The notes: generated by a model not told the origin, from the letters alone. Shown: positions 9,252 to 19,148, counted from the stretch's first letter. The stretch: DNA of 64,000 nt from Pyruvatibacter sp. HU-CL02332 (GCF_040362765.1 NZ_BAABWK010000002.1:806001-870000); one strand, 5' to 3'. Numbers and translations are program-made.

Positions 9252-9954
9252 GCAACGTATAACCCGCGCCACGCACCGTATGGAGCAGGGGCGTCTCAAA
9301 GTTCTTGTCGATCTTAGCTCGCAAGCGCGACACGTGAACGTCGATTACGTTGGTCTGCGGATCGAAATGGTACTCCCAGACATTTTCGAGCAACATCGTT
9401 CGCGTAACGACCTGCCCCGCGTGCTTCATGAGATACTCCAGCAGGCGGAACTCTCGCGGCTGCAGATCAATGTCAGTGCCGTCGCGTGTCACCTTGCGCG
9501 ACAGAAGGTCCATTTCAAGACCTCCAACCCGCATGCGGGTTTGCTGTGCCTCACCCGGGCTGGCACGCCGAACAAGCACTTCGATGCGAGCAAGAAGTTC
9601 AGCGAAGGCAAACGGCTTTGTCAGATAGTCGTCGCCGCCAGCGCGCAGGCCGCTGACCCGATCTTCTACCTCACCAAGCGCGCTGAGAAACAAGACCGGC
9701 GTCGTGCGGCCTTCGTCGCGCAGAGAAGAAACCACCGACAATCCATCCTGCTTGGGCAGCATGCGGTCTATGACCAGCACATCGAACTGGCCGGACATGG
9801 CGAGGTTCAACCCATCGTCTCCGTCTGCTGCGTGATCGACCACATGGCCGCTTTCGCGCAGACCCTTGACGATGTAGGCGGCTGCCTCGACGTCATCTTC
9901 CACAACAAGGACGCGCACGTCTTCTCCTACGGTTTGAAGTGTTTGCTGCTGCAT
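9238..9954 (-). CDS. OmpR-family response regulator
   Basis: 238 residues. The receiver domain (about 13-125) has the acidic pair ED at 19-20, phospho-acceptor Asp63 in DVLVIDRMLP, and Lys113 in DDYLTKPF. The C-terminal winged helix (about 140-235) shows LQPREFRLLEYLMKHAGQVV and ends HTVRGAGYTLRAPE. It is a DNA-binding transcription factor acting with the kinase whose gene overlaps its stop. A GGAGG ribosome site lies 8 nt before the ATG. Regulon unknown; the 309-bp upstream region is the natural place for its own promoter. Confidence 0.94.
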   Translation of the reverse strand: MQQQTLQTVGEDVRVLVVEDDVEAAAYIVKGLRESGHVVDHAADGDDGLNLAMSGQFDVLVIDRMLPKQDGLSVVSSLRDEGRTTPVLFLSALGEVEDRVSGLRAGGDDYLTKPFAFAELLARIEVLVRRASPGEAQQTRMRVGGLEMDLLSRKVTRDGTDIDLQPREFRLLEYLMKHAGQVVTRTMLLENVWEYHFDPQTNVIDVHVSRLRAKIDKNFETPLLHTVRGAGYTLRAPE

Positions 9955-10263
9955 TGCTTCGGCCTCCAGCTTACGCCGGGCAGCGGCATGCCGCTACCAG
10001 CGGTTACCGGGGATGTGCTGCTGTCTAAGCAGCGCGATTTGGAGAGAAAAAGGCCGCACCGGCGCACTCGTGGGGGAACACGAAACAACGTGGCGCCGGT
10101 GCGGCGACTTGAACGACCCTGTGTGATGGAATTTGAAAAGGGCCGCCTCCAATTTGCTACGCCGAATCAAATGACCCGACACAGCATCCCGGAATACTTA
10201 AGAGTTTCGGCTCCCCAGCCTTACAGCCCGCTTGCGGCCACATGACATTTTGGTAATGAAGCG
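9955..10263. other. Intergenic region between the response regulator and the OsmC fusion gene
   Basis: 309 bp with no supportable gene. It holds the large terminator of the upstream OsmC fusion gene (10047-10104) and, nearer 9955, the presumed promoter and leader of the two-component pair. Small repeats GCTGC-N7-GCAGC and CGGCATGCCG are present in the leader but are not distinctive. Confidence 0.5.
10047..10104 (-). terminator. Strong hairpin terminator after the hydrolase–OsmC gene
   Basis: A perfect 12-bp stem, CCGCACCGGCGC (10054-10065) / GCGCCGGTGCGG (10093-10104), encloses a 27-nt loop that can form an inner TCGTG/CACGA hairpin. On the minus strand the stem is followed by CCTTTTTCTC. 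It sits about 160 bp after the stop of the gene at 10264, so it ends that transcript before the two-component operon begins. Confidence 0.8.
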
Positions 10264-11508
10264 TCACGTTTGGGTTTGGGTGGTGCGGACCACTAGCTTG
10301 TTTTCCAAGGTGCGATGGACAGGGCACTTGTCCGCTATCTCCATCAGCTTGCGGCGCTGCTCATCATCCAGATTTCCGGATACTTCGATTTCCCGGTTCA
10401 TGACATCAACCTGACCTTGCGTATTGCCATCTGTGGCAGTGCATTCCTCACAGTCATCTACATGAATGCGGTCATGCCCCACACGGACAACTACGCGTTC
10501 CATGGGAATTGATTTTCGGTCCGCATAAAGTCGCATGGTCATAGCGGTGCAGGCACCAAGTGCAGCGTTCAAATACTGATACGGCGTTGGTCCGGTATCC
10601 AACCCACCATAGCTTTCCGGCTCATCGGCAAGCTGAACATGCTCGCCAGCTAGGACCTGCGACTGAAACTTGCCCTTGCGCGTTTCTACAACGGTGACGC
10701 GTTCTGGATCAGGTTTTACGAGGGCCTTCTCTTCCACAGCCTCTTCGCCGAGGTAACGAGTGGCCCATGAGGACAGCACATCAGCGACGTAGGTGGCATC
10801 GGCCCGACGGGAGAGAAGATGATCCGCATCATCAAGGGACACAAAGCTCTTCGGGTGCTTCGCTGCCAGAAAAATCTTCTCGGCATTTTCAATTCCAACG
10901 GTCGCATCCCGCGGACCGTGAAATACGATGAGTGCTTTCTTCAGGCTGGCGATACGCGGTGAGATTTCCTGGCTGCGAATATCGTCCAGAAAGGCTTTTC
11001 GAATGCGGAACGGCCGACCGGCGAGCTCCACTTCTGCTTCACCATCCGCCTCGATATCACCGATTTTGGTGCCAAAGTTTTCCGCAACGTGGGCCGCGTC
11101 AGCCGGGGCGCCAATGGTGGCAACGGCCTTTGCCTCCGGCACATCTCCAGCGGCGGCAAGTACGGCGGCACCGCCAAGGCTATGGCCGATCAGAATGGAC
11201 GGCGCCTCGTGGGTATCGCGCAGATAATTTGCGGCGTGAACCAAGTCAGCCACGTTGGATGAAAAATCCGTGTTGGCAAAGTCGCCGTCAGAGTGGCCCA
11301 GGCCGGTAAAATCAAAGCGTAGGACTGCGATACCATGATCACACAGCCGTGACGCAATGCGGGTCGCGGCAAAAATGTCCTTGGAGCAGGTAAAGCAATG
11401 GGCAAAAAGCGCATATGCGCGGGGTTGCCCCTTGGGCATTTCAAGCCGGCCAGCCAACTTTTCGCCAAGGCTGCCTGTAAATTCGATGCGTTGTATCTGC
11501 TTGGCCAT
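10264..11508 (-). CDS. Bifunctional alpha/beta hydrolase–OsmC family protein
   Basis: 414 residues with two fused domains. Residues about 1-250 are an alpha/beta hydrolase with the nucleophile elbow GHSLGG and late DDADHLLS containing the catalytic histidine. Residues about 265-414 are OsmC/Ohr-like, with redox cysteines in LGACTAMTMRLYADRK and DKCPVHRTLENK. OsmC proteins reduce organic hydroperoxides through the cysteine pair; the role of the hydrolase half is unknown. The fusion is recurrent in proteobacteria. It lies 41 bp after ccmH on the same strand, so it may be cotranscribed with the ccm operon, and it ends in a strong terminator. Confidence 0.92.
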   Translation of the reverse strand: MAKQIQRIEFTGSLGEKLAGRLEMPKGQPRAYALFAHCFTCSKDIFAATRIASRLCDHGIAVLRFDFTGLGHSDGDFANTDFSSNVADLVHAANYLRDTHEAPSILIGHSLGGAAVLAAAGDVPEAKAVATIGAPADAAHVAENFGTKIGDIEADGEAEVELAGRPFRIRKAFLDDIRSQEISPRIASLKKALIVFHGPRDATVGIENAEKIFLAAKHPKSFVSLDDADHLLSRRADATYVADVLSSWATRYLGEEAVEEKALVKPDPERVTVVETRKGKFQSQVLAGEHVQLADEPESYGGLDTGPTPYQYLNAALGACTAMTMRLYADRKSIPMERVVVRVGHDRIHVDDCEECTATDGNTQGQVDVMNREIEVSGNLDDEQRRKLMEIADKCPVHRTLENKLVVRTTQTQT

Positions 11509-11549
11509 GGTGCCCCATCTTTGATTTGTTGGGGCACTGAAGGTTGCTG

Positions 11550-12056
11550 TCAGTCGGATTTGCCCAAAATCTGACCAACCCGCAGGCGTTCTTCATCGCT
11601 CAACGGAGTGCCCTCTTCCGCCAAGCTGTCAACGCTCCGGTTCATAAAGTAACGAACCGCAAGCCCCCCGGCCAATAACAACACGATGAACGGCCCAAAC
11701 CAGAGCAAATAGGTGTGTGGAGCCACTCGCGGCCGCAGCAGCACATATTCACCGTATCGATCCACCACGTAGTCCATGACCTCTTCGTCGGTGTCCCCCT
11801 GGACCAGACGGTCACGCACCAAAATTCGCAGGTCTTTTGCCAAAGGGGCATTCGAGTCGTCGATCGACTGGTTCTGGCACACCATGCAACGTAGGTCTGC
11901 GCTCAGTGCGCGAGCCCTTGTTTCCAAAGCCGGGTCGCTGAGAACTTCGCTTGGCTCATAAGCTTTCGCTGGCGCAGTCGCGACGGCTATGACCACCGCA
12001 AGGCTGAGAACACCAGCCTTGAGCATCCCGACCAGCCACGAGGCGCGCGCAGTCAT
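11550..12056 (-). CDS. ccmH: Cytochrome c maturation protein CcmH
   Basis: 168 residues: signal peptide (about 1-32), periplasmic thioredoxin-like helical domain with the [10 protein letters not shown] motif (Cys57, Cys60), and a C-terminal membrane anchor (about 103-125, [21 protein letters not shown]). CcmH keeps the haem-binding cysteines of apocytochrome c reduced for ligation by the CcmF/H/I complex. The start ATG overlaps the ccmF stop as ATGA, giving translational coupling. It is the short CcmH form; the TPR part is a separate gene, ccmI. Confidence 0.95.
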   Translation of the reverse strand: MTARASWLVGMLKAGVLSLAVVIAVATAPAKAYEPSEVLSDPALETRARALSADLRCMVCQNQSIDDSNAPLAKDLRILVRDRLVQGDTDEEVMDYVVDRYGEYVLLRPRVAPHTYLLWFGPFIVLLLAGGLAVRYFMNRSVDSLAEEGTPLSDEERLRVGQILGKSD

Positions 12057-14059
12057 GCGGCAGCCTCACCGGCCGCAGATGGCGTATTCGCCTTTTTGCG
12101 CGCTGGAGCCCCGACGCGCAGCCGCCGGTCAGAGAGAGAGACAACACTGCCCAGTACCATGATGATGCAGCCTACCCATACGAGCGGCTGAAGCGGATTG
12201 TGATAGGCGCGAACAATCCACTGGGTTTGGCCTGGCGCAGTGCCGGGTTGTGGATCGCCAAGCACGACATACACATCGTCGAGAATGGTCGTTCGGATGG
12301 CAGCTTCGGTCGTCGGCATTTTTGCGACCGGGTAGAATCGTTTTTCCGGTGTGAGCTGACCAACAACGGTGCCGTTACGATTGACCGTGAAGATGCCGCG
12401 ATCTGCTTCGTAGTTAGGCCCGGGTGCAGGAGTGACGCCATCAAAGGTCAACTCATATGGACCGATCTCAAGCGTCTGGCCTGCTTGCATCAACACCACA
12501 CGTTCCTGCGCGCCCGCTGTGACACCAACCACGCCAAAGACGAGCACGCCCACACCTGCATGGGCGATTGCCGTGCCCCATGCAGAGCGCGGCAAACCTT
12601 TGAGACGATTCATGCTTTGGCCAAAGGGTATTTTGCCAAGCTTCACGCGCTCCGCGATTTCAACGCCTGCACCGACCACCAGCCACGTTGCAATGGCCAA
12701 GCCGACAGCGGCCAAAATCGGTGCCCCCTCAACAACGAAGAGGGCGATGAGGCCCACAACAAGTGCCGCAACGGCAGCTGCATAGAGCCGTTGTGCTGTT
12801 GCAAGGGCATCAGCTCGTTTCCACGCCAGCATTGGTCCGAACGGCACCAACAGCAGCAAGGGAAGAATGATAGGAATGAATGTGCCGTTGAAGAACGGCG
12901 GCCCAACCGAGATTTTTTCGCCGGTCACGCCTTCAAGGACGAGTGGATACAACGTGCCGATAAGCACAGCCGCTGTAGATGCTGTGAGCAGCAAGTTATT
13001 GATCACCAGCGCGGACTCGCGGCTCACAGGCGCAAAAAGTCCGCCAAGTTTGAGACTTGGCGCTCGCCAGGCATAGAGCGCCAATGCGCCGCCAATGAAG
13101 AAGATCAGAATGCCCAGTATGAAAAGGCCGCGTTCCGGATCAACGGCAAAAGCATGCACGGAGGTGAGTACGCCAGAGCGCACGAGGAATGTCCCCAACA
13201 AGGACAGCGAGAATGCCAGAATGGCCAACAACACGGTCCATGATTTCAACGCGCCGCGTCGCTCAACAACGATTGCGGAATGGAGCAAGGCTGTTGCCGC
13301 TAGCCACGGCATGAGTGATGCGTTTTCAACCGGATCCCAGAACCAGTATCCGCCCCAACCCAGTTCGTAGTAAGCCCACCAACTTCCAAGTGCGATGCCA
13401 ACCGTCAGCGATGCCCATGCAGCCAGCGCCCATGGGCGGACCCAGCGGGCCCATGCTGCATCAACGCGACCTTCGATGAGTGCAGCAGCCGCAAATGAGA
13501 AGGCTACTGACAGCCCCACATAGCCGCCGTAGAGGAACGGCGGATGAAAGGCGAGGCCCGGGTCTTGAAGAAGCGGGTTTAGATCTGTGCCGTTTATCGG
13601 CGTGGGTGACAGGCGCACGAAGGGGTTGGATGCCAGCACCACGAACAGGCTGAATACCGCGCCAATGAGTCCCTGCACGCCCAGAACACGCGCCTTCAAT
13701 GAGTCCGGGAGATTAGCGCCGAAATTGGCCACGCTGGCACCGAAGATTGCCAGGATCAGGACCCACAGGAGCATCGACCCTTCATGGTTCCCCCAAACAC
13801 CGGTGACCTTGTAGAGCATCGGTTTGGCGGAATGGCTGTTCTCATAGACATTGATGACGGAAAAATCTGACGTCACGAATGCATAAGTCAGCGCGGCGAA
13901 AGAAACGATCAGCAGGATCACCTGAAGGCTTGCCGCCCGAGATGCCATCACCATCAACCGCGCGTCTGCCAGCGCCGGCCCATATAGACCAAGGCCGGTT
14001 TGGACAACCGCGACAGCCAGGGCGAGCACGAGTGCAAAATGCCCGATTTCAGGAATCAT
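12053..14059 (-). CDS. ccmF: Haem lyase CcmF
   Basis: 668 residues, a polytopic inner-membrane protein. It contains the haem-handling WWD-type domain [19 protein letters not shown] at about 234-252 and the histidine-bearing HEGSMLLW near 92-99. CcmF takes haem from CcmE and attaches it to the CXXCH of apocytochrome c on the periplasmic face. The ATG at 14059 overlaps the ccmE stop (ATGA), deciding the start over an in-frame codon 18 bp upstream. It is cotranscribed with ccmE and ccmH. Confidence 0.97.
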   Translation of the reverse strand: MIPEIGHFALVLALAVAVVQTGLGLYGPALADARLMVMASRAASLQVILLIVSFAALTYAFVTSDFSVINVYENSHSAKPMLYKVTGVWGNHEGSMLLWVLILAIFGASVANFGANLPDSLKARVLGVQGLIGAVFSLFVVLASNPFVRLSPTPINGTDLNPLLQDPGLAFHPPFLYGGYVGLSVAFSFAAAALIEGRVDAAWARWVRPWALAAWASLTVGIALGSWWAYYELGWGGYWFWDPVENASLMPWLAATALLHSAIVVERRGALKSWTVLLAILAFSLSLLGTFLVRSGVLTSVHAFAVDPERGLFILGILIFFIGGALALYAWRAPSLKLGGLFAPVSRESALVINNLLLTASTAAVLIGTLYPLVLEGVTGEKISVGPPFFNGTFIPIILPLLLLVPFGPMLAWKRADALATAQRLYAAAVAALVVGLIALFVVEGAPILAAVGLAIATWLVVGAGVEIAERVKLGKIPFGQSMNRLKGLPRSAWGTAIAHAGVGVLVFGVVGVTAGAQERVVLMQAGQTLEIGPYELTFDGVTPAPGPNYEADRGIFTVNRNGTVVGQLTPEKRFYPVAKMPTTEAAIRTTILDDVYVVLGDPQPGTAPGQTQWIVRAYHNPLQPLVWVGCIIMVLGSVVSLSDRRLRVGAPARKKANTPSAAGEAAA

Positions 14060-14514
14060 TCGGTTGTTTCCTTCCACTGGCCTGATGCCTTCAATGCATC
14101 AGCGACCTCAGGAGGCATGTAGTTTTCATCGTGCTTGGCAAGGACCCGGGACGCCTCAAAACGGCCGGTAACCTCGAACTCCCCCTCAGCCACAATACCC
14201 TGCCCTTCTCTAAAGAGATCCGGCAGTATGCCGCCATATGCGACCTGTATGCTGTTTTGGGTGTCCGTCACCGAAAAGATGGTTGAGGCGCCTTCTTTAC
14301 TGACGCTTCCCTCGACTACGAGTCCGCCGATGCGGGCATATTCGCCTACCGGCATGCCTTTTTCCGCCACGTCAGTGGGGCTGTAAAAGAAGACCACCGT
14401 GTCCTCAAGCGCGCTAAGCGCTAGAATCACAGCGGCGCCGAGTACAAGTACCGATACGCCAATAAAGGCAGCGCGGTAGGACTTGCGGGTGCGTGGTTTT
14501 CTGGTGCGGGTCAT
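14056..14514 (-). CDS. ccmE: Haem chaperone CcmE
   Basis: 152 residues. One N-terminal membrane anchor (about 14-37) precedes an OB-fold periplasmic domain. The covalent haem-binding histidine is in LAKHDENYMPPEV (His128, with Tyr132 as axial ligand). CcmE receives haem from CcmC and hands it to CcmF. The ATG at 14514 was chosen because residues upstream in the open frame are not CcmE-like and the MTRTRKPRTRKS start is the usual basic N-terminus. It overlaps ccmF by 4 nt. No ccmABCD genes are in this window, so they must lie elsewhere. Confidence 0.96.
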   Translation of the reverse strand: MTRTRKPRTRKSYRAAFIGVSVLVLGAAVILALSALEDTVVFFYSPTDVAEKGMPVGEYARIGGLVVEGSVSKEGASTIFSVTDTQNSIQVAYGGILPDLFREGQGIVAEGEFEVTGRFEASRVLAKHDENYMPPEVADALKASGQWKETTE

Positions 14515-14615
14515 TTGACGATCAATATACCGCCCCGCCGTCCATCCGCCCAACGGTCAAAAGATCGCATAGTCAAATTGGGGAATTGAGTGCTCAGGGC
14601 CAGGGGTGCGCGCGA

Positions 14616-15551
14616 TTAAGCCAGATCCAGAGCTGACAGTGTCGCAGGACCGGCAATGCCGTCAGCAACAAGGCCAACTTCATCCTGGAACTGAGTGACA
14701 CAACGCTTGGTCCCGTCATCGAACACACCATCAATGTTGATGGCCCAGCCACGCTCTGCGAGCGCGCGTTCGAGGGCCTCCACATCCGGGCCGGTCATTG
14801 CCGGCGTGGTCAGACGTAGTGTCCTCTGCTGTGTATCTTCAGCTGTGACGCGCACAGGTGGCACGCCGAGGACGTGCTGGTTGATCTGCTGCCCACGCAC
14901 TGAAAACGGTAAGGCGAGGGACCAATTGTTGTTGTCCATCAGGGACGAAAACGCATCCATCCGGTAGACGGTACGTCGCAGCAGATGGTTGGAATGTCCG
15001 GCCAGCCACGCGCGCCGTTCGGCAACATAACGATGCACCCAACCACGCTGACCGATAATGGCAGGCCGCCCGTGCCGCTCGTTGACACGGTCTCGAATGC
15101 GTATCCATGACCCATGCACCTTTCCGTCATAGACCACGGCAAGTGCCAAGGGATCACCGATGCCGAGGCTGCCTGCAGCAACCTCGGCTGGTGTCCAATA
15201 TAGACGATCAAAGAACGCATCCTGGACTTCCTGCATGACAGGGTCGGCACCCGCTTGGGTCAGGAGCGAGCGAAACTCGAAGTCGTGATCCAATGCCAGG
15301 TCAATGTCTTCAAGCCGCCTCAAGTATCGCGATAGCTGACTGGACAGGGCCGCATTTGCGGCCTCGCAATAGGCCTTTATGAGCAGATGCAGATTTCCAG
15401 AACCAAGTGTCGTCTGTGCCCGACCATAGGTGAGATGGCCACTGTCACCTGGCAGCAATGTGACCATGGCGTAGTCACCGCCGGGTGTTCCGGTCTCAAA
15501 AACATTGATGATGGCCTGTGCGGCGCGTTTTTGAAGGAATGTGAGGGGCAT
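14616..15551 (-). CDS. GH46 chitosanase-like protein with C-terminal peptidoglycan-binding domain
   Basis: 311 residues from the ATG at 15551. Residues about 1-210 look like glycoside hydrolase family 46: an acidic residue in NVFETGTPGGDY is followed about 20 residues later by GDSGHLTYGRAQTTLGSGNL, the spacing of the catalytic Glu/Asp pair, and later RDRVNERHGRP. Residues about 245-311 form a peptidoglycan_binding_1 domain (DVEALERALAERGW..DGVFDDGTKRCVTQFQ). No signal peptide is evident, which is odd for a wall- or polysaccharide-acting enzyme. It sits inside the ccm operon between ccmI and ccmE, an unusual location. GH46 is assigned by motif memory; substrate unproven. Confidence 0.72.
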   Translation of the reverse strand: MPLTFLQKRAAQAIINVFETGTPGGDYAMVTLLPGDSGHLTYGRAQTTLGSGNLHLLIKAYCEAANAALSSQLSRYLRRLEDIDLALDHDFEFRSLLTQAGADPVMQEVQDAFFDRLYWTPAEVAAGSLGIGDPLALAVVYDGKVHGSWIRIRDRVNERHGRPAIIGQRGWVHRYVAERRAWLAGHSNHLLRRTVYRMDAFSSLMDNNNWSLALPFSVRGQQINQHVLGVPPVRVTAEDTQQRTLRLTTPAMTGPDVEALERALAERGWAINIDGVFDDGTKRCVTQFQDEVGLVADGIAGPATLSALDLA

Positions 15552-15657
15552 GGGGGATCCTGTTGGCTCGTTGCGCGGAAACAAACGCGATCTTCGACAC
15601 ACAACTCAGGATATCACGGCACGCAGCGAGCGGGGATAAACGACTTTTTCTGGAGTG

Positions 15658-16791
15658 TTATTCCGCCGACGCGTCGTCCGCACCTGGCGACTCAATCCCC
15701 AGCTCACGCGCCACTGAAATGAGCCGCGCGGCGGCAGCTGTGTCCGGTGCCAGGTTTTCCAATGCCCGTTTCAGCACATCCTGGGCGGCATCTGTTTCAC
15801 CCAGCACCATGCGAGCGCGCATGAGCTGACGCCATTCAGCTTCACTTCCCCCATTGGCGGCAAGTCGTTCATCAAGCCCATCAACCATACCTTTTATAGC
15901 TGCAGCTCTATCTTCGTCGGGAAGTGCCGCTATGGATTCTTCTGCGGAAGGTTCGCTTTGCTCCGCATCCAAGGCTGCAAGACTCTGGGTGACCATTCGG
16001 GCCCAAGGCAAATCCGGGTCGGCGTTTTCCTTAAGCTCCTGCCAGATAGCGCGTGCAGTGTCTCTGTCACCTTCCTGCAGGGCGGCAAGGCCCAGGAAGT
16101 AATTTGATTGAGCGTGGGCAGCATCCAAGGACACCGCGCGCGCAAAGACGGCTGCAGCTCGATCACCGACCAAGCCTTCGTCAGCAAAGACCAGAGACTC
16201 ACCCAGATCCGCCAACCGCTCAGCCGTGGCGCCATCAAGATCGATCAACCGACCATAGGCGGTCGCCGCATCTTCGAATCGACCCATGCGTCCGTAAATT
16301 GGCGCAACCACGCGCCAGCCGTCAGCATCGCCAGGGTTGGCGCGCAGATGTTCTTCAACACGCGCGACCAGTTCATCAAGGCTCTGCTCTTCGGGCGCCT
16401 TGGAAATCCGTTCAGCGAAGGGTTGCGAGGGCAATCCTGGAGCACCGGAATAAAGATAAAGAGGGACCGCAAGGAATGGCATCGCCACGACCAGGATCAC
16501 AGCAAACTGCGACCCAGCTCTGGTTTGAGAATTGCTTTCCGCGGTGCGTGCAGCATCCGCAATGAGCAAGCGGCGGGAAATTTCCGTCCGGGCCGCCTTC
16601 GCCTCAGCTTCACCAATCATGCCGCGTTCCAGATCGCGGTCGATCTCTTCGAGCTGGTCACGATAGACCGCAACGTCACTGTCAGCGCGGCCGCGCAAAG
16701 CCCTGCTGCGACGCAGTGGTGTGAGAACGAGATAAACACAGACCAAAACCAGAATGGCTGCGAATATCCAGAAAATGACGGGTCCGGTCAT
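15658..16791 (-). CDS. ccmI: c-type cytochrome biogenesis protein CcmI
   Basis: 377 residues from the ATG at 16791; the frame could also open at a TTG three codons earlier. There are two membrane segments (about 4-24 and 93-115), joined by a cytoplasmic coiled-coil-like loop with YRDQLEEIDRDLERGMIGEAEA, the CcmI hallmark. A periplasmic TPR domain follows (about 130-370, e.g. DGWRVVAPIYGRMGRFEDA). CcmI holds apocytochrome c C-termini for the CcmF/H ligation complex. It is the first gene of the ccm operon here, followed by the GH46-like gene. Confidence 0.93.
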   Translation of the reverse strand: MTGPVIFWIFAAILVLVCVYLVLTPLRRSRALRGRADSDVAVYRDQLEEIDRDLERGMIGEAEAKAARTEISRRLLIADAARTAESNSQTRAGSQFAVILVVAMPFLAVPLYLYSGAPGLPSQPFAERISKAPEEQSLDELVARVEEHLRANPGDADGWRVVAPIYGRMGRFEDAATAYGRLIDLDGATAERLADLGESLVFADEGLVGDRAAAVFARAVSLDAAHAQSNYFLGLAALQEGDRDTARAIWQELKENADPDLPWARMVTQSLAALDAEQSEPSAEESIAALPDEDRAAAIKGMVDGLDERLAANGGSEAEWRQLMRARMVLGETDAAQDVLKRALENLAPDTAAAARLISVARELGIESPGADDASAE

Positions 16792-16904
16792 AGGGTCCAA
16801 GACACTGATTGGGGCAGGCGACGAGGATGGTCGCCAATCACTGAGGAAATACTCTAAGGTGATGTATCACCCATCAGACGCTATCGCCACGGGCGCTAAC
16901 GTCG

Positions 16905-16930
16905 CGGCCTGCACGAGACTACGCAGGCCG
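16905..16930 (+). other. Hairpin in the leader of the acylase gene
   Basis: Inverted repeat CGGCCTGC (16905-16912) / GCAGGCCG (16923-16930) with a 10-nt loop, 41 bp before the acylase ATG. No clear T tract follows, so a terminator is not favoured; an operator or leader structure is possible. The ccmI promoter also lies in this divergent 180-bp gap. Confidence 0.35.
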
Positions 16931-16971
16931 TTCTCATCCGCGCCCTTATCTCAACAAAGAGAAATCCTGCC

Positions 16972-19128
16972 ATGTCCCGCTTGCGCCTTGCCGGTCTTGT
17001 AATTGTCCTTTTGCTTGTTGTGGGTATCGCGGCACTTTTTGTCTTTGGCCTACGTGTCAATTTCGGGACCGCTGAGCCGGACTATGAGGCGCTGGCAGCT
17101 CCGGCAAGCAATTATGACGTCGAGATCATTCGCGATAAATTTGGCGTTCCTCATCTCTATGGCCAGCGTGACGCGGATGTTGTTTTTGGTCTCGCTTATG
17201 CTCAAGCGGAAGATGACTGGGCGACGATGCAGGAAATTGTGGTTGCCGCGCGCGGCAACCTGGCCCAGCAACGCGGCGCTGACGCGGCCGTGACAGACTA
17301 TCTGGTTCACCTGCTTCGCGTGTGGCCAACAACCAATGCAGGATACCCCGACCTCCCACAGAACATCCGTGAGATCGCGGAAGCCTATGCCCACGGCACC
17401 AACCTTTGGGCTTCCGAAAACCCCGATGAAGTGTGGGACGGTGTCCTACCGGTTACGGGAGAGGATGTGATTGCAGGCTTCGTTTTCAAAACACCGTTCT
17501 TTTACGGGCTTGATGGCGTGTTCAAGGAGCTGTTCGAGGAGACGCGCTCAAAGGAAATTTCACTTGGTCCGGACAACGCCTTTTTGTGGACGGAAACACC
17601 AAAATACCCGATCGGCTCCAATGCCTTTGCCGTGGCTCCATCGCGCTCAACCGACGGACATACCCGCCTGTTGGTCAACTCGCACCAGCCTTTCGCGGGT
17701 CCCGTCGCCTGGTATGAAGCGCGCCTCAAATCTGAGGAAGGCCTGGACATAGCCGGCGGTGTATTCCCCGGAGCGCCAGTCATTCTACACGGGCATAACC
17801 GCAATCTAGGCTGGGCCAACACCGTCAACAAGCCCGACCTTGCGGACGTGTACGTGCTGGACGTGAACCCGGACAACCCCAATCAGTATCGGCTTGATGG
17901 CGCATGGCGCGACATGGACGTGTCCGTTGCCACAATCAAAGTGAAACTGTTTGGGCCGCTTGAGTGGCACGCACAGCGTGACGTGAAATACTCAGAACAC
18001 GGACCGGTTCTGGAAACAGAGCATGGGGTTTATGCAGTTCGCTATGCGGGCATGGGAGAAACCCGGCAGCTGGTCCAGTACCATTCGCTGAATCGGGCAA
18101 ACAATCTGGAGGAATGGATGGATGCCATGCGCCTACAGGCTCTCCCCAGCATCAACTATGTATATGGCGATAAGGATGGGAACATCGCCTACATTTACAA
18201 TGCACAGATGCCCAAGCGGATTGATGGTTGGGATTGGCAAAAGTACCTGCCCGGTGACCGATCAGAGCTTATCTGGAGCGAGTACCACGATTTCGACAAC
18301 TTGCCGCAGTTGATCAATCCGCCAAGCGGCTTTGTGTTCAATGCGAATAACACACCATTTGAAGCTACAGACGAAGCCGACGACCTGCGACCGGAGAACT
18401 TTCCGGTCACCATGGGTATCGAGACACAAATGACCAACCGTGGGTATCGAGGTCTGGAACTGCTGCGGCCTGATACAAAGATTTCTGCAGACGAGTTCAA
18501 AGAATACAAATTCGACAAGACATATTCGAAGGACAGCGAACTCGCGAAGCTCATTGAGATGTGGCTAGCGGAGGACTTTTCCGGTGAGCCCGATATGGAA
18601 GTTGCTCAAAGGCTGCTCGCGGACTTCGATATGAGTGCGGATATGGACGACACGAATGCAGCTGTTGCCGTGCTCGCTGGTGAACCTGTGGTTTGGGCTC
18701 AAATTCAAGGCACGCCCATGCCTGACACCATCCAATCCCTTCGCGATACTGTGGCCCATCTGATGGAGCACTGGGGTCGTCTCGACGTCCCATGGGGTGA
18801 GGTCAACCGCATCCGGCGCGGAGACGTTGATTTGCCGCTTGGCGGGGGTCCGGATCTCCTGCGCGCTGTGTATGCACGCTTGCCTCAGGAAGACGGGCGG
18901 CTGGTTGCGCAGGGCGGTGACACGATGATTTACATCGCAGACTGGGCACCTGACGGATCGCTCAAGAGTGAGAGCATTCACCAGTTCGGGTCAGCAACGC
19001 TTGACGAAACAAGCCCGCACTATGCCGATCAGTCGCCGCTCTATGCGACGGAGCAATTCCGCGAAATACCCTGGGGTCGGGATGCTTTGGAAGCTGAGGC
19101 CACTCGGACCTACAAGCCCGGGCAGTAG
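16972..19128 (+). CDS. Penicillin acylase-family (Ntn hydrolase) amidase
   Basis: 718 residues with an N-terminal membrane or signal segment (about 4-26, LAGLVIVLLLVVGIAALFVFGL), so export to the periplasm is likely. The alpha-chain part begins VEIIRDKFGVPHLYGQRDADVVFGLAYAQAEDD, a family signature. The precursor cleavage site and N-terminal nucleophile are in YPIGSNAFAVAPSRS, with Ser216 as catalytic serine, followed by beta-chain motifs HGHNRNLGWANTVN and GPVLETEHG. Members hydrolyse amides such as penicillins or acyl-homoserine lactones (PvdQ, aculeacin acylase type); the substrate here is unknown. Stands alone, divergent from ccmI, convergent with the CoA transferase gene. Confidence 0.92.
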   Translation: MSRLRLAGLVIVLLLVVGIAALFVFGLRVNFGTAEPDYEALAAPASNYDVEIIRDKFGVPHLYGQRDADVVFGLAYAQAEDDWATMQEIVVAARGNLAQQRGADAAVTDYLVHLLRVWPTTNAGYPDLPQNIREIAEAYAHGTNLWASENPDEVWDGVLPVTGEDVIAGFVFKTPFFYGLDGVFKELFEETRSKEISLGPDNAFLWTETPKYPIGSNAFAVAPSRSTDGHTRLLVNSHQPFAGPVAWYEARLKSEEGLDIAGGVFPGAPVILHGHNRNLGWANTVNKPDLADVYVLDVNPDNPNQYRLDGAWRDMDVSVATIKVKLFGPLEWHAQRDVKYSEHGPVLETEHGVYAVRYAGMGETRQLVQYHSLNRANNLEEWMDAMRLQALPSINYVYGDKDGNIAYIYNAQMPKRIDGWDWQKYLPGDRSELIWSEYHDFDNLPQLINPPSGFVFNANNTPFEATDEADDLRPENFPVTMGIETQMTNRGYRGLELLRPDTKISADEFKEYKFDKTYSKDSELAKLIEMWLAEDFSGEPDMEVAQRLLADFDMSADMDDTNAAVAVLAGEPVVWAQIQGTPMPDTIQSLRDTVAHLMEHWGRLDVPWGEVNRIRRGDVDLPLGGGPDLLRAVYARLPQEDGRLVAQGGDTMIYIADWAPDGSLKSESIHQFGSATLDETSPHYADQSPLYATEQFREIPWGRDALEAEATRTYKPGQ

Positions 19129-19148
19129 CCGCTCGGAATAAGGCTTGC

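Noticed and set aside
9226-10245. Plus-strand open frame of over 300 codons opposite the two-component genes
   Set aside because: Antisense shadow of the regulator gene and of the terminator; no ribosome site or domain.
12200-13243. Long plus-strand open frame opposite ccmF
   Set aside because: Antisense to a clearly conserved gene; its composition (many Cys, His, Gln) is not protein-like and no motif is present.
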